From contig NZ_CP118632.1 of NCBI RefSeq assembly GCF_028993615.1, positions 1,054,001 through 1,118,000 on the forward strand: a DNA stretch of 64,000 nucleotides. The letters run 5' to 3'. How positions within the stretch are numbered: the stretch's first letter is position 1; each line of letters starts with the position of its first letter. Positions 25,290 through 36,548 of the stretch are shown in pieces. The stretch comes from Herbaspirillum sp. WKF16 (lineage in GTDB: Bacteria > Pseudomonadota > Gammaproteobacteria > Burkholderiales > Burkholderiaceae_D). The translations under genes were made by a program, and so were the position numbers. The notes under the pieces are model-generated. The model did not search any database. It was not told the origin of the DNA and saw only the letters and a list, made by a program, of their open reading frames with translations.

Positions 25290-25868
25290 TCAAGCGAAGT
25301 TCTTGGCGACGAAGTCCCAGTTGATGATGCCCCAGTAGCTCTCGACGTACTTGGCGCGCGCGTTGCGGTAGTCGATGTAGTAGGCGTGTTCCCACACGTC
25401 CACGGTCAGCAGCGGCTTGCTGTCGGTGGTCAGCGGGGTGCCGGCGCCGGTGGTGTTGACGATGTCGAGCGAACCGTCGGCCTTCTTGACCAGCCAGGTC
25501 CAGCCCGAGCCGAAGTTGGCCAGGCCTTGCTTGGTGAACTCGGCCTTGAAGGCGTCGAAGGTGCCCCACTTGGCGTTGATGGCGTCAGCCAGCGCGCCGC
25601 TCGGAGCGCCTTGGCCCTTGGGGGTCAGGCCGTTCCAGTAGAAGGTGTGGTTCCACACCTGGGCGGCGTTGTTGAAGATGCCGCCGGAAGACTTCTTGAT
25701 GATCTCTTCCAGGGACAGGTTTTCGAATTCGGTGCCCGGGATCAGGTTGTTCAGGTTGGTCACATAGGTCTGGTGGTGCTTGCCGTAGTGATATTCCAGG
25801 GTCTCCTTGGAGATGGTGGGCGCCAGCGCGTCCAGATCGTAAGGCAGTGCCGGAAGGGTATGTGCCAT
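25290..25868 (-). CDS. sodB: Iron superoxide dismutase
   Basis: 192-residue Fe-type SOD that converts superoxide to peroxide and oxygen in the cytoplasm. Metal ligands are present: His27 in [11 protein letters not shown], the His of [10 protein letters not shown], and the Asp and His of [31 protein letters not shown] and FGSGWTWLV point to the Fe rather than Mn subtype. There is no signal peptide. The gene is read from its own promoter region; a Fur-like box lies about 130-150 bp upstream. It ends at a bidirectional terminator shared with the SDR. Confidence 0.97.
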   Translation of the reverse strand: MAHTLPALPYDLDALAPTISKETLEYHYGKHHQTYVTNLNNLIPGTEFENLSLEEIIKKSSGGIFNNAAQVWNHTFYWNGLTPKGQGAPSGALADAINAKWGTFDAFKAEFTKQGLANFGSGWTWLVKKADGSLDIVNTTGAGTPLTTDSKPLLTVDVWEHAYYIDYRNARAKYVESYWGIINWDFVAKNFA

Positions 25869-26168
25869 GATGAATCCTTTCAGTCTTGTTGGTGTGGTAC
25901 GAAGCTTCTATTCGGAACCTGCGATTCTAAAGCGGATGACGATTCTTTGCACTCGGTCAAATGCCCGCGAAACCGCGCCGGCGCTGGTTTTTTATTGAAT
26001 CATAATCGTTCTCATTAACTCATCGATGTCGCCGGTGTCGTGCGAATTCCGTAGACGCCCGCAGCGCCGGGACGTTCCGGACAATTGGCGCCGCACACGG
26101 TTTTTCGCGCGCCGGCGCGTACCCGCCGGCGCGACAAAAGCTTATGAGAAAAAAGTCTGGGAAGGCGC
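25869..26168. other. sodB upstream region, otherwise without a gene
   Basis: 300 bp between xseA and sodB. It contains a Fur-like box (25997-26016) and a strong GC hairpin around 26110-26140 (GCGCCGGCG/CGCCGGCGC) with no T-run on either strand. A small RNA expressed from the Fur box cannot be excluded but no terminator supports one. Confidence 0.55.
25997..26016 (-). promoter_or_regulatory. Fur-box-like site upstream of sodB
   Basis: On the minus strand the site reads AATGAGAACGATTATGATTC, closely matching the Fur consensus core AATGATAATCATTAT in an otherwise GC-rich region. It lies roughly 130-150 bp from the sodB start. Confidence 0.65.
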
Positions 26169-27563
26169 TCAGTCCAAGCGCGGCTGGACGCTGGCGATGC
26201 CGACCTCGGCGCTGCCTTGCGCCAGGCGGATGGTGAGCTCGCTGCGCGCGGCCAGCTCGGCCGGGGAGTGCAGCACGCGGCCGTGGCGGTCGGTGACGAT
26301 GGCGTAGCCGCGCTCCAGCGTGCGCTGCGGGTTGAGCAGTTCGAGCTGGCTGTTGAGGCCGGCCAGCGCCTGGCGCCGGCGCAGCTGCTGCGCGGCCAGC
26401 GCGCCCTGCAGCCGGCGCGCCAGGTCGGACACATCGCGTCGCGCATGGGCGGTATCGGGCAACTGGTGCGCCAGGCGGGTGGAGAGCTGCTGCAGGCGAT
26501 GCCGCATCTGCGTGAGCGGCACGCGGGTGGCGTGCGAGAGCCGGGTCTGCAGCGCCAGCAGCTTGACCCGCTCGTGCTGGATATAGGCGCCGGGATTGAC
26601 CAGCCGGCGCGACAGCCAGTCCACCGTCTGCGACCTCTCCGTGAGCGAGCGGCGCAGCGCGCGCGTGAGGTCGGCGGCATGGCCGCGCACCCCGGCCAGC
26701 CAGTCGGCGCGCGCGGTGGCGGCCATTTCGGCGGCCGCGGTCGGGGTCGGCGCGCGCAGGTCGGCGGCGAAGTCGGCGATGGTGAAATCGGTTTCATGGC
26801 CCACGCCCGAGATCACCGGCATGGAGCAGCCGGCGATGGCGCGCGCCACCACTTCTTCGTTGAAGGACCACAGGTCTTCGATGCTGCCGCCGCCGCGACC
26901 CACCAGCAGCACGTCGCATTCGGCGCGCGCGCTGGCGGTTTCGATGGCGGCAGCGATGCGCTGGGCCGAGCCTTCGCCCTGCACCGGCGTCGGGTAGAGG
27001 ATCACTTCGACATGCGGCGCGCGGCGGCGCAGCGTGGTCAGCACATCGCGCAGCGCCGCCGCCTGCGGGCTGGTGACGATGCCGATGCGGCGCGGGAAGA
27101 CCGGCAGGGGGCGCTTGGCGTCGCGGTCGAACAGGCCTTCGCGCTCCAGTCTTTCCTTGAGCTGGACGAAGGCGGCGTAGAGGTCGCCCACGCCGGAGCG
27201 GCGGATCGCCTCGACGTTCAACTGGTAGTCGCCGCGCGGGGCGTACAGGGTGACCAGGGTGCGCACCTCGACCTTGTCGCCCTCACGCGGCGTGAAGCCG
27301 GCATGCTGGGCGCGGCCCTTGAACATCACGGCGCGCACCTGGGCGCCGTCGTCCTTGAGGTTGAAGTACCAGTGGCCCGAGGCGGCCCGGGTGAAGTTGG
27401 AGATCTCGCCCTTGACCCAGATCAGCGGGAAGGTGCGCTCCAGCACGCGCGCCACCGACTGGTTCAGCGCCGACACGGTCAGCACCGGCGGGCCGCCGTC
27501 GCCGCCGGCAACGGGCTGGGCCGGGCGGGCCTGGGGGAAGGGCGGAAACTTGTCTGCGGGCAT
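26169..27563 (-). CDS. xseA: Exodeoxyribonuclease VII large subunit
   Basis: 464 residues, the usual family length. It has the N-terminal OB-fold ([44 protein letters not shown]) and the catalytic core ([76 protein letters not shown]). A long coiled-coil C-terminal half ends in LERGYAIV. With XseB it degrades single-stranded DNA in mismatch and crosslink repair; xseB is not in this window. ATG 27563 is used; 27602 would add 13 residues and neither has a good ribosome site. Divergent from exbB, 159 bp apart. Confidence 0.95.
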   Translation of the reverse strand: MPADKFPPFPQARPAQPVAGGDGGPPVLTVSALNQSVARVLERTFPLIWVKGEISNFTRAASGHWYFNLKDDGAQVRAVMFKGRAQHAGFTPREGDKVEVRTLVTLYAPRGDYQLNVEAIRRSGVGDLYAAFVQLKERLEREGLFDRDAKRPLPVFPRRIGIVTSPQAAALRDVLTTLRRRAPHVEVILYPTPVQGEGSAQRIAAAIETASARAECDVLLVGRGGGSIEDLWSFNEEVVARAIAGCSMPVISGVGHETDFTIADFAADLRAPTPTAAAEMAATARADWLAGVRGHAADLTRALRRSLTERSQTVDWLSRRLVNPGAYIQHERVKLLALQTRLSHATRVPLTQMRHRLQQLSTRLAHQLPDTAHARRDVSDLARRLQGALAAQQLRRRQALAGLNSQLELLNPQRTLERGYAIVTDRHGRVLHSPAELAARSELTIRLAQGSAEVGIASVQPRLD

Positions 27564-27722
27564 GGGGCGGCGATGATCCAGGGACGATACAATGACCGGC
27601 ATTGTAAAGCCAAGCCGGTTGCGCTTGCCGCGCGGCGCGCAACAGGCTACATTCTGCACCCAGATTCCGGCGGGCCATCGCCACCCAGGCCCGTCACGCA
27701 CCTTTATATATAGGAGTTCGTT

Positions 27723-28328
27723 TTGCTCGCCATCATCCTCGCCGCCGGCTGGCCGATCTGGCCCTTGCTGATCGCTTCCATCATCGGCCTGGCGCTGATC
27801 ATCGAACGGCTGGTCTACCTGCGTCGCAGCCGCGTGCTGCCGCCGGAACTGCTGGCCGACGTGGTGCGGGTCTACCAGAGCGGCCGCGTCAACGACGACG
27901 TGATCGACAAGCTGGAACAGAATTCGCCGCTGGGCCATGTGCTGGCCGCCGGCCTGCGCAACGTCGACGCCCCGCGCGAAGTGATGAAGGAAGCCATCGA
28001 GGAGGCCGGCCAGGCCGCCGCCCACCGCCTCGAGCGCTTCCTCACCACGCTGGGCACGATCGCCTCGCTGGCGCCGCTGATGGGCCTGTTCGGCACCGTG
28101 GTCGGCATGATCGAGATCTTCGCCTCGCAGAACGCCGCCGGCACCAATCCGGCGCAGTTGGCGCACGGCATCTCGGTGGCGCTCTACAACACCGGCTTCG
28201 GCCTGGCCATCGCCATGCCGGCGCTGGTGTTCTACCGCCACTTCCGCGCCCTGGTCGACAGCTTCGTGGTCGACATGGAGCAGCAGGCGGTCAAGTTCGT
28301 CGACATCGTGCACGACGTGCGCCGCTGA
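27723..28328 (+). CDS. exbB: MotA/TolQ/ExbB proton-channel family protein
   Basis: 201-residue inner-membrane protein with three hydrophobic helices ([74 protein letters not shown]). The TM2/TM3 residues that line the proton channel in ExbB/TolQ are conserved. With ExbD it converts proton-motive force into work on TonB or a Tol-like partner. The start is a TTG at 27723 preceded by AGGAG. It precedes exbD by 15 bp. No tonB is in this window, so whether it serves TonB or another periplasmic partner is open. Confidence 0.9.
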   Translation: MLAIILAAGWPIWPLLIASIIGLALIIERLVYLRRSRVLPPELLADVVRVYQSGRVNDDVIDKLEQNSPLGHVLAAGLRNVDAPREVMKEAIEEAGQAAAHRLERFLTTLGTIASLAPLMGLFGTVVGMIEIFASQNAAGTNPAQLAHGISVALYNTGFGLAIAMPALVFYRHFRALVDSFVVDMEQQAVKFVDIVHDVRR

Positions 28329-28343
28329 TCGCAGGAGCCAGTG

Positions 28344-28775
28344 ATGAATTTCCGCAAGGGACGCCCGCGCGAGGACCTGGAGATCAACCTGATCCCCTTC
28401 ATCGACGTGCTGCTGGTGATCGTGATCTTCCTGATGGTGACCACCACCTACAGCAAGTTCACCGCGCTGCAGATCACGCTGCCCACGGCCGACGCGCAGA
28501 AGGCGCTGGAGCAGCCTTTCGAGATCAATATCGCGGTCGACGCCAACGGCCGCTACGCCATCAACAACGCCCGCATCGCCGCGCGCGACGCGCAAGGCCT
28601 GTCCGACGAGATGCAGACGGCGGTGAAGAACGCCGGCGCCAAGGGCGATCCGGTGATCATCATCAACGCCGACGCGCTGGCCACCCACCAGACCGTGGTC
28701 AACGTGCTGGAAGCGGCGCGCATCGCGGGTTATCCCAAGGTGACCTTCGCGGCGCAGTCCAGCGGCGGCAAGTAA
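28344..28775 (+). CDS. exbD: ExbD/TolR biopolymer transport protein
   Basis: 143 residues: a short basic N-terminus ([36 protein letters not shown]) with one transmembrane helix carrying the channel Asp of FIDVLLV, then a periplasmic ExbD/TolR domain. Works with the ExbB partner immediately upstream. ATG 28344 has GCAGGAG upstream; a GTG three bases earlier is possible. The next gene, lpxK, starts after a hairpin at 28795-28823. ExbBD next to lpxK and kdsB is a common betaproteobacterial order. Confidence 0.93.
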   Translation: MNFRKGRPREDLEINLIPFIDVLLVIVIFLMVTTTYSKFTALQITLPTADAQKALEQPFEINIAVDANGRYAINNARIAARDAQGLSDEMQTAVKNAGAKGDPVIIINADALATHQTVVNVLEAARIAGYPKVTFAAQSSGGK

Positions 28776-28794
28776 GCGATACCGTAGCCACAGG

Positions 28795-28823
28795 ACGGCC
28801 CGCCGCGCATGCCGGCGGGCCGT
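28795..28823 (+). terminator. GC-rich hairpin between exbD and lpxK
   Basis: ACGGCCCGCCG/CGGCGGGCCGT, 11-bp stem ending five bases before the lpxK ATG. There is no proper T-run; it may instead limit lpxK translation. Confidence 0.45.
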
Positions 28824-28827
28824 TCGC

Positions 28828-29877
28828 ATGAAGACCCCGGGGAACCGAGATTTGGCCGATTCCAACTACAACGCAGAAGCCGTCCTGACCCGCGCCTGGC
28901 AAAGCCGCGGCCCGCTGGCCTGCCTGCTGTGGCCGCTGTCGCTGCTGTTCGGCGCGCTGGCGGCGCTGCGGCGCGCGCTGTTCGCGCTGGGCATCAGGCA
29001 GGCGGCTCGCCTGCCGGCGCCGGTGATCGTGGTCGGCAACGTGTTCGTCGGCGGCACCGGCAAGACTCCGTTCTCGATCTGGCTGATCGAGGCGTTGCGC
29101 GCGGCCGGATATACGCCGGGCGTTATTTCGCGCGGCTATGGCGGCGAGCAGGATGTGGCGGAGGTGAATGCCGGCTCGGCCGCCGCGCGCGTGGGCGACG
29201 AGCCGCTGCTGATCGTGCAGCGCACCGGCGTGCCGCTGGTGGTGGGGCGTCGCCGCGCGCAGGCCGGGCTTGCGCTGCTGGCCGCGCATCCCGAGGTGGA
29301 CGTGGTGATTTCCGACGACGGCCTGCAGCACTACGCGCTGGCGCGCGACATCGAGATCGTGCTGTCGGACGCGCGCGGCGCCGGCAATGGCTGGTTGCTG
29401 CCGGCCGGCCCCCTGCGCGAACCGGCGTCGCGCCGGCGCGATTTCAGCGTGGTCAACCTGCCGGCGGCCAGCGCCGCGCCGGCCGAGGCCTACGCCATGC
29501 GGCTCGAGGCCGGCGACGCCGTCCAGCTGGCGCCGCCCTGCGCGCGCCGTCCGCTGGCGGCGATGGGCGAGGGCGGCGCGCGCATCGCGGCGGTCGCCGG
29601 CATCGGCAACCCGGGGCGCTTCTTCGCGACGCTCTCCGGCGCCGGACTGGCCTTCGCCGAGCGTCCCTTGCCGGACCACCACGACTTCGCCGGCAATCCT
29701 TTTGCCGGCCTGTCCGCCGATGTCATCCTGATCACGGAGAAGGATGCAGTAAAATGCAGGGCTATCGAGGCCATCCGAAACGACCCGCGCATCTGGGTCG
29801 TGCCCGTATCGGCGCGCATTGAAGGCGCGCTGGCTGAACACATAGTGGAGAAACTCCGTGAACGCCCGACTGCTTGA
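28828..29877 (+). CDS. lpxK: Tetraacyldisaccharide 4'-kinase (lipid A synthesis)
   Basis: 349-residue enzyme that phosphorylates the 4' position of the lipid A disaccharide precursor on the inner membrane. The N-terminal hydrophobic segment ([25 protein letters not shown]) anchors it. The Walker [24 protein letters not shown], the RGYGG motif and [12 protein letters not shown] are family marks. The start ATG 28828 lacks a ribosome site and sits behind a hairpin; TTG 28852 with GGGGAA upstream is a possible alternative. The 3' end overlaps the Trm112-like gene by 20 bp. Confidence 0.95.
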   Translation: MKTPGNRDLADSNYNAEAVLTRAWQSRGPLACLLWPLSLLFGALAALRRALFALGIRQAARLPAPVIVVGNVFVGGTGKTPFSIWLIEALRAAGYTPGVISRGYGGEQDVAEVNAGSAAARVGDEPLLIVQRTGVPLVVGRRRAQAGLALLAAHPEVDVVISDDGLQHYALARDIEIVLSDARGAGNGWLLPAGPLREPASRRRDFSVVNLPAASAAPAEAYAMRLEAGDAVQLAPPCARRPLAAMGEGGARIAAVAGIGNPGRFFATLSGAGLAFAERPLPDHHDFAGNPFAGLSADVILITEKDAVKCRAIEAIRNDPRIWVVPVSARIEGALAEHIVEKLRERPTA

Positions 29878-30046
29878 TATCCTGGTCTGCCCCGTCTGCA
29901 AGGGCCCGTTGGAGTACGACAAAAAAGCGCAGGAACTGATCTGCAAAGGCGACAAGCTGGCCTACCCCATCCGTGATGGCATTCCCATCATGTGGGCGGA
30001 CGAAGCGCGCGACATCGGCGCTGCCCCGGCCGCGCCGGCGGCCTGA
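29858..30046 (+). CDS. Trm112/YcaR-family small protein
   Basis: 62 residues, [23 protein letters not shown]...[20 protein letters not shown], the standard Trm112-like pattern with a CPVC pair and a further Cys, probably a small zinc-ribbon-like fold. GTG start at 29858 is preceded by GGAGAAACTCC. It overlaps the end of lpxK and precedes kdsB, as in many Gram-negative lipid A gene clusters. An Ala-Pro-rich tail ends the protein. The molecular role is not established. Confidence 0.93.
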   Translation: MNARLLDILVCPVCKGPLEYDKKAQELICKGDKLAYPIRDGIPIMWADEARDIGAAPAAPAA

Positions 30047-30099
30047 GCCGAACCTTTTCCCGGCGGCCTGAGCGCCGCCTTCCTACTGCAGCCGACCCC

Positions 30100-30915
30100 A
30101 TGTCCTTCACCGTCATCATCCCGGCGCGCCTGGCATCGACGCGCCTGCCCAACAAGCCCCTGGCCGACCTCGGCGGCAAGCCGATGATCGTGCGCGTGGC
30201 CGAACGCGCCGCGCTCTCGGGCGCCGGGCGCATCATCGTCGCCACCGACCATCACGACATCCACGCCGCCTGCCGGCAGCACGGCGTGGAGGTGGCGATG
30301 ACGCGCGCCGACCATCCGTCGGGCACCGACCGCATCGCCGAGGTGGCGGCCTCGCTGGACCTGGCCGACGACGCCGTGGTGGTCAACGTGCAGGGCGACG
30401 AGCCGCTGATCGATCCCGGCCTGATCGCCGCCACCGCGGCGCATATCAAGGCCGGCGTGCCGATGGCCACCGCCGCGCACGCCATCGAGACTGCCGCCGA
30501 CGCCTTCAATCCCAACGTGGTGAAAGTGGTGCTGAACAAGGAAGGCTGCGCCATGTACTTCTCGCGCGCCACCATTCCCTGGCATCGCGACGCCTTCGCC
30601 AAGACGCGCGACGTCCTGCCCGAGGCGCACGGCCCCGAGCATGCCAACGACTACGCGCCGCTGCGCCACATCGGCCTGTACGCGTACAGCAACAAGTTCC
30701 TGCAGCTGTACCCGACCCTCACCGCTTCGCCGGTGGAGCGCATCGAAGCGCTGGAGCAGTTGCGCGTGCTGTGGCACGGCCACTCGATCGCCGTGCACGT
30801 CACCTCGCTGGTGCCGGAGGCCGGCGTCGATACGCCGGAAGACCTGTTGCGCGTGCGCAAGCATTTCGAGGCGCCGCCGGACAGCCCGCTGGTCAAGACC
30901 ATCTCCTCGCTCTGA
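30100..30915 (+). CDS. kdsB: 3-deoxy-manno-octulosonate cytidylyltransferase
   Basis: 271 residues. Activates Kdo with CTP to CMP-Kdo for lipopolysaccharide core synthesis. Family signatures: [28 protein letters not shown] at the N-terminus, [28 protein letters not shown] and [12 protein letters not shown]...[22 protein letters not shown] 30100 opens directly into the first beta strand; an in-frame extension upstream overlaps the preceding gene and is rejected. It is 53 bp after the Trm112-like gene and probably in the same operon. Confidence 0.97.
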   Translation: MSFTVIIPARLASTRLPNKPLADLGGKPMIVRVAERAALSGAGRIIVATDHHDIHAACRQHGVEVAMTRADHPSGTDRIAEVAASLDLADDAVVVNVQGDEPLIDPGLIAATAAHIKAGVPMATAAHAIETAADAFNPNVVKVVLNKEGCAMYFSRATIPWHRDAFAKTRDVLPEAHGPEHANDYAPLRHIGLYAYSNKFLQLYPTLTASPVERIEALEQLRVLWHGHSIAVHVTSLVPEAGVDTPEDLLRVRKHFEAPPDSPLVKTISSL

Positions 30916-31868
<953 letters not shown>

Positions 31869-31873
31869 AGTAA

Positions 31874-31896
31874 AGCGGACTACGGTCCGCTTTTTT
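31874..31896 (+). terminator. adk terminator
   Basis: AGCGGAC-TACG-GTCCGCT stem followed by six T residues. Confidence 0.92.
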
Positions 31897-32096
31897 CATG
31901 CCCGCGCGGTTTGCGCGCAGGGACGCAAGACAGCGGCGGCAAGAGGGTGAAGCTCAACACGCTCTGACAAACTCCAAGAAAAAGAGCGACGCAATTTGCA
32001 GGCGCAGTATCGGCGGCGGCGACGGCGGCAGGTTCACCGGGCGGCGCGGCGGATGTTCGTGATTGTCGATGAGTCGTGATAACAAAGGAGACAAAG

Positions 32097-34139
32097 ATGG
32101 CACTAGCCCTATGGTTCGCCATTGCCTGCGGCATTGTCGCAGTGCTCTATGGCCTCGTATCCCGCAGCTGGATCCTCAGGCAAGACCCCGGCAACGCCCG
32201 CATGCAGGAGATCGCCGGCGCGATCCAGCAAGGCGCGGCCGCCTACCTCGCGCGCCAGTACCGCACCATCGCCATGGTCGGGGTGGTGCTGCTGATCGTG
32301 ATTGCGCTCATCCCCGGACTGGGCTGGATCACCGCCCTGGGCTTCCTGCTCGGCGCGGTGCTGTCGGGCGCCTGCGGCTTCATCGGCATGAACGTCTCGG
32401 TGCGCGCCAACGTGCGCACCGCGCAGGCCGCCACGCGCGGCATGAACGAGGCGCTGGGCGTGGCCTTCCGCGGCGGCGCCATCACCGGCATGCTGGTGGT
32501 GGGGCTGGGCCTGTTGGGCGTGACGCTGTTCTTCTGGGCGCTGTTCGCCTATGGCCAGGGTCGCGCGCCCAGCCTGCATGATGCGATCAAGCCGCTGATC
32601 GGGCTGGCCTTCGGCGCGTCGCTCATCTCCATCTTCGCGCGCCTGGGCGGCGGCATCTTCACCAAGGGCGCCGACGTCGGCGCCGACCTGGTGGGCAAGG
32701 TCGAGGCCGGCATCCCCGAGGACGATCCGCGCAATCCGGCGGTGATCGCCGACAACGTCGGCGACAACGTGGGCGACTGCGCCGGCATGGCGGCCGACCT
32801 GTTCGAAACCTACGTGGTGACGCTGGTGGCCACCATGCTGCTGGGCAGCCTGATGCTCAAGGGCCTGGAGCTGCTGGCGGTGCTCTATCCGCTGGCCTTG
32901 GGCGGGGTCTCGATCCTGGCTTCCATCGTCGGCTGCGCGATGGTCAAGGCCAAGCCGGGCAAGAAGATCATGTCGGCGCTGTATACCGGCTTGTGGTGGT
33001 CGGCCGGGCTGTCGCTGGCGGGCTTCGCGGTCGTCAGCTGGCTGATGCTGCCGCCCGAGCTGCGAGCGCCGCTGCTGGGTTCGGCGCTGGTGGGCATCGT
33101 GCTGACCGGCGTGATGGTCTATGTCACCGAGTATTACACCGGCACCGACTTCAAGCCGGTGCGCCACATCGCCGAGGCGTCGACCACCGGCCACGGCACC
33201 AACATCATCGCCGGCCTGGGCGTGTCGATGAAATCGACCGCCTGGCCGGTGCTGGCGGTGTGCGCGGCGATCGCCGCGTCTTACTGGCTGGCCGGCCTGT
33301 ACGGCATCGCCATCGCCGCCACCTCGATGCTGTCGATGGCCGGCATCGTGGTGGCGCTGGACGCCTACGGTCCGATCACCGACAACGCCGGCGGCATCGC
33401 CGAGATGTCCGGCATGCCCGATTCGGTGCGCGCCATCACCGATCCGCTGGACGCGGTGGGCAACACCACCAAGGCGGTGACCAAGGGCTATGCGATCGGC
33501 TCGGCCGGCCTGGCCTCGCTGGTGCTGTTCGCCGACTACACGCACGCGCTGGAGAGCTACGGCAAGAGCGCGACCTTCGACTTGTCCAGCCCGGCGGTGA
33601 TCATCGGCCTGTTCATCGGTGGCCTGATTCCCTACCTGTTCGGCGCGATGGCGATGGAGGCGGTGGGGCGCGCGGCCGGCGCAGTAGTGGTCGAGGTGCG
33701 GCGCCAGTTCAAGGAAATCCCCGGCATCATGGACGGCAGCGGCCGCCCCGAATACGACCGCGCGGTCGACATGCTGACTTCGTCGGCGATCCGCGAGATG
33801 ATCCTGCCGTCGCTGCTGCCGGTGATCGTGCCGATCCTGGTCGGCCTGTTGCTGGGGGCGTCCGCGCTGGGCGGGCTGCTGATGGGCACGATCGTGACCG
33901 GGCTGTTCGTGGCGATCTCGATGACCACCGGCGGCGGCGCCTGGGACAACGCCAAGAAATACATCGAGGACGGCCATCATGGCGGCAAGGGGTCGGATGC
34001 GCACAAGGCTGCCGTGACCGGCGACACCGTGGGCGACCCGTACAAGGACACGGCCGGCCCGGCGATCAATCCGCTGATCAAGATCATCAACATCGTGGCG
34101 CTGCTGCTGGTGCCGCTGTTGCCGGCGTTGCCGGCCTGA
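32097..34139 (+). CDS. hppA: K+-independent membrane-bound proton-translocating pyrophosphatase
   Basis: 680-residue, about 16-helix pump that couples PPi hydrolysis to proton export. The PPi-binding motifs [48 protein letters not shown] and, at the C-terminus, [14 protein letters not shown] plus [21 protein letters not shown] are intact. The segment [17 protein letters not shown] carries Lys where K+-dependent enzymes have Ala, so it should be K+-independent. AAAGGAG precedes ATG 32097. Monocistronic. Such pumps save energy under low-ATP or anoxic conditions. Confidence 0.96.
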   Translation: MALALWFAIACGIVAVLYGLVSRSWILRQDPGNARMQEIAGAIQQGAAAYLARQYRTIAMVGVVLLIVIALIPGLGWITALGFLLGAVLSGACGFIGMNVSVRANVRTAQAATRGMNEALGVAFRGGAITGMLVVGLGLLGVTLFFWALFAYGQGRAPSLHDAIKPLIGLAFGASLISIFARLGGGIFTKGADVGADLVGKVEAGIPEDDPRNPAVIADNVGDNVGDCAGMAADLFETYVVTLVATMLLGSLMLKGLELLAVLYPLALGGVSILASIVGCAMVKAKPGKKIMSALYTGLWWSAGLSLAGFAVVSWLMLPPELRAPLLGSALVGIVLTGVMVYVTEYYTGTDFKPVRHIAEASTTGHGTNIIAGLGVSMKSTAWPVLAVCAAIAASYWLAGLYGIAIAATSMLSMAGIVVALDAYGPITDNAGGIAEMSGMPDSVRAITDPLDAVGNTTKAVTKGYAIGSAGLASLVLFADYTHALESYGKSATFDLSSPAVIIGLFIGGLIPYLFGAMAMEAVGRAAGAVVVEVRRQFKEIPGIMDGSGRPEYDRAVDMLTSSAIREMILPSLLPVIVPILVGLLLGASALGGLLMGTIVTGLFVAISMTTGGGAWDNAKKYIEDGHHGGKGSDAHKAAVTGDTVGDPYKDTAGPAINPLIKIINIVALLLVPLLPALPA

Positions 34140-34219
34140 TCCCGGGATTTTCCTCCTGACGATTGTCGCCGCGCGGATAGTCCTGCGCGCGGCGGCGCGC
34201 GCATAATCCTTCCCCGGCG

Positions 34220-34254
34220 CCGGATTTTCCGCATTGCCAGATGCGGCGATCCGG
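34220..34254 (+). other. Nested hairpin downstream of hppA
   Basis: CCGGAT-TTT-CCGCAT-TGCCAG-ATGCGG-CG-ATCCGG forms two stacked stems. It is followed by AAAATAATA rather than a T-run; it could be a factor-independent-like terminator variant or an mRNA structure ahead of the SDR gene. Confidence 0.4.
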
Positions 34255-34328
34255 AAAATAATAGGCGCCTGCCAACCGGCAGGCCGCGCGTTCGCGCGGC
34301 GCGCCGGAATAACAAGCAAGGAGACAGG

Positions 34329-35087
34329 ATGCGCATCGAAGGAAATGTTTTCATCGTCACCGGCGCGGCGTCCGGATTGGGCGCGGCCACCGCGCGCATG
34401 ATCGCCGCCGCCGGCGGCAAGCCGGTGCTGGCCGACCTGAACGAAGAGGCCGGCGCCGCGCTGGCGCGCGAGCTCGGCGCCGTCTTCGTGCGCTGCGACG
34501 TCGCTTCCGAGGCGGACGCGCAGGCCGTGGCGCGCGCGGCGCAGCAGTTGGGCACGCTGCGCGGCCTGGTCAACTGCGCCGGCATCGCGCCGGCCGAGAA
34601 ACTGATCGGCAAGAGCGGCCCGCACAGCATGGCGCTGTTCATGAAGACGCTCAACATCAACCTGGTCGGCAGCTTCAACATGGCGCGCTACGCCGCCGAG
34701 GCCATGGCCGCGACCGAGCCGGCGCAGGAGGGCGAGCGCGGCGTGATCATCAACACCGCCTCGGTAGCCGCCTATGACGGCCAGATCGGGCAGACCGCGT
34801 ACGCCGCCTCCAAGGGCGCCATCGTCGCCATGACCCTGCCGATGGCGCGCGACCTTTCCCGCAGCGGCATCCGCGTCATGACCATCGCCCCGGGCATCTT
34901 CGAGACGCCGATGATGCTGGCCATGCCGCAGGAAGTGCTGGATTCGCTCGGCCAGGCGGTGCCGTTCCCGCCGCGCCTGGGGCGCGCGACCGAGTATGCG
35001 CAGCTGGCCAGGAGCATCATCGAGAACGTCATGCTCAACGGCGAGACCATCCGCCTGGACGGCGCCATTCGCATGGCGCCGAAGTAA
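34329..35087 (+). CDS. SDR, 3-hydroxyacyl-CoA dehydrogenase type 2-like
   Basis: 252-residue SDR. FIVTGAASGLGAATARM (Rossmann), VNCAGIAPAEKLIGK in place of NNAG, INTASVAAYDGQIGQTAYAASKGAIVAM with Ser and Tyr-xxx-Lys, and APGIFETPMMLAMPQEV match the HSD17B10/3-hydroxy-2-methylbutyryl-CoA dehydrogenase branch. It probably oxidizes short 3-hydroxyacyl-CoA esters with NAD+. AAGGAGACAGG precedes ATG 34329. No thiolase or acyl-CoA gene is adjacent, so the pathway is not fixed. Confidence 0.88.
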   Translation: MRIEGNVFIVTGAASGLGAATARMIAAAGGKPVLADLNEEAGAALARELGAVFVRCDVASEADAQAVARAAQQLGTLRGLVNCAGIAPAEKLIGKSGPHSMALFMKTLNINLVGSFNMARYAAEAMAATEPAQEGERGVIINTASVAAYDGQIGQTAYAASKGAIVAMTLPMARDLSRSGIRVMTIAPGIFETPMMLAMPQEVLDSLGQAVPFPPRLGRATEYAQLARSIIENVMLNGETIRLDGAIRMAPK

Positions 35088-35196
35088 GGCATGGTGCGAT
35101 TTGCGGCGCGGCATGCGCGCAACTGCGCGGGCGCGGTTGTGCGCCGCATCTCAACTTTTTTCGCCGTTCGCCGGGCGCTGCTGATAAGCTCTTGAC

Positions 35197-36396
35197 ATGG
35201 AGTCAACAGAACAAAAAACAGGATTGATCCTGACGGGCGGGGGCGCGCGGGCGGCCTATCAGGTGGGCGTGCTCAACGCCCTGTCGTTCATTTTGCTCGA
35301 ATCCGGCTGGCCGGTTCACCGCAATCCCTTCCCCATCATCTGCGGCACTTCCGCCGGCGCCATCAACGGCACCGCGCTGGCTTGCCGCGCCGACGATTTC
35401 GGCGAGGCGGTGCGCGAGCTGATGGGCGTATGGGCCAATTTCGAGGTCGAGCAGGTCTACCGCTCCGATTCGCTCGGCGTGCTGCGCTCGGGCGCGCGCT
35501 GGCTCTCGCTGTTTTCGTTCGGGTGGCTGCTGCGCAAGTGGCGCGCCAACCCGCCCAACTCCCTGCTGGACAACACGCCGCTGGTGTCGATGCTGCATCG
35601 CCTGCTGGACCTGCCGCGGCTGGACGCCGCGCTGGCCGACGGCAACCTGCACGCGCTGGCGGTCACGGCCTCGTCCTACTCCAGCGGCCAGCACATCACC
35701 TTCTACCAGTGCATGGACGAGATCGAGCCGTGGCGGCGCACGCAGCGGCTGGCGATACGCGACCAGATCGGCATCGATCACCTGCTGGCCTCGTCGGCCA
35801 TTCCGTTCATCTTCCCGGCCATCCCGGTCTACATCGACGGCCGCTGCGAGTACTGCGGCGACGGCTCGATGCGGCAGATCGCGCCGATTTCGCCGGCCAT
35901 CCACCTGGGCGCCACCAAGGTGCTGGTGATCGGCGCCGGGCGCATGGGCGAGCGGGGCGAGGACGCGCCCACCAACACCCCGCAATATCCCAGCCTGGCG
36001 CAGGTGGCGGGGCATGCCATGTCCAGCATCTTCCTCGATGGCCTGGCGGCCGATATCGAGCGCACCAACCGCGTCAACCAGACGCTCTCGGTGCTCACGC
36101 CCGAGCAACGCATGCGCACCCCCCTGAAGCCGGTGCGCACGCTGGTGATTGCGCCCACCGAGCGCATCGACAGCATCGCCAGCCGGCATGTCGACAGCCT
36201 GCCGCGGCCGATCCGCACCATGCTGGGCGGCATCGGCGCCACCGAGGCGCGCGGCTCCGCGCTGGCCTCCTACCTGCTGTTCGAGCAAAGCTTCACACGC
36301 GAGCTGATCGCCCTGGGCGAAGCCGATACCTACGCCAAGCGCGACGAGGTGGTGGCCTTTTTTGAACCGGAAACCGCCCAGCTGCTCCAAGCCTGA
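35197..36396 (+). CDS. Patatin-like phospholipase
   Basis: 399 residues. The patatin fold is shown by GLILTGGGARAAYQVGVL (oxyanion hole), the nucleophile motif CGTSAGAING and the catalytic Asp in CGDGSMRQIAPI, giving the Ser-Asp dyad of lipid acyl hydrolases. No signal peptide. Bacterial members are intracellular lipases or secreted effectors; this one has no visible export signal. The C-terminal part (about 270-399) is helical and of unknown role. The gene stands alone between an SDR and the barnase gene. Confidence 0.9.
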   Translation: MESTEQKTGLILTGGGARAAYQVGVLNALSFILLESGWPVHRNPFPIICGTSAGAINGTALACRADDFGEAVRELMGVWANFEVEQVYRSDSLGVLRSGARWLSLFSFGWLLRKWRANPPNSLLDNTPLVSMLHRLLDLPRLDAALADGNLHALAVTASSYSSGQHITFYQCMDEIEPWRRTQRLAIRDQIGIDHLLASSAIPFIFPAIPVYIDGRCEYCGDGSMRQIAPISPAIHLGATKVLVIGAGRMGERGEDAPTNTPQYPSLAQVAGHAMSSIFLDGLAADIERTNRVNQTLSVLTPEQRMRTPLKPVRTLVIAPTERIDSIASRHVDSLPRPIRTMLGGIGATEARGSALASYLLFEQSFTRELIALGEADTYAKRDEVVAFFEPETAQLLQA

Positions 36397-36548
36397 GCCG
36401 CTCGCCCGGCGAGAAAAGCGCCATGCCAATGGGTGACTGCCTTGTCCGGGGTCAACGCGGATACGGGCGCAATGGTTGCTTCGTCGAAAGCAAAACGTTA
36501 ATCTACGATGTCGTATTGCTGAAAATTAACAACTTTGCAAGTCCATAG

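Noticed and set aside
26110..26140. GC hairpin upstream of sodB as terminator of xseA
   Set aside because: The stem is strong but no T-run follows on the minus strand, so intrinsic termination is not supported.
27602..28865. N-terminal extension of xseA across exbB and exbD
   Set aside because: The minus-strand frame stays open to 28865 but the added residues overlap exbB and exbD and have no exonuclease VII similarity.
32109..35114. Very long minus-strand reading frame opposite hppA and the SDR
   Set aside because: It is a mirror of strongly G/C-third-position genes, His/Gln/Arg-rich and low complexity, with no ribosome site or domain. The plus-strand genes are certain.
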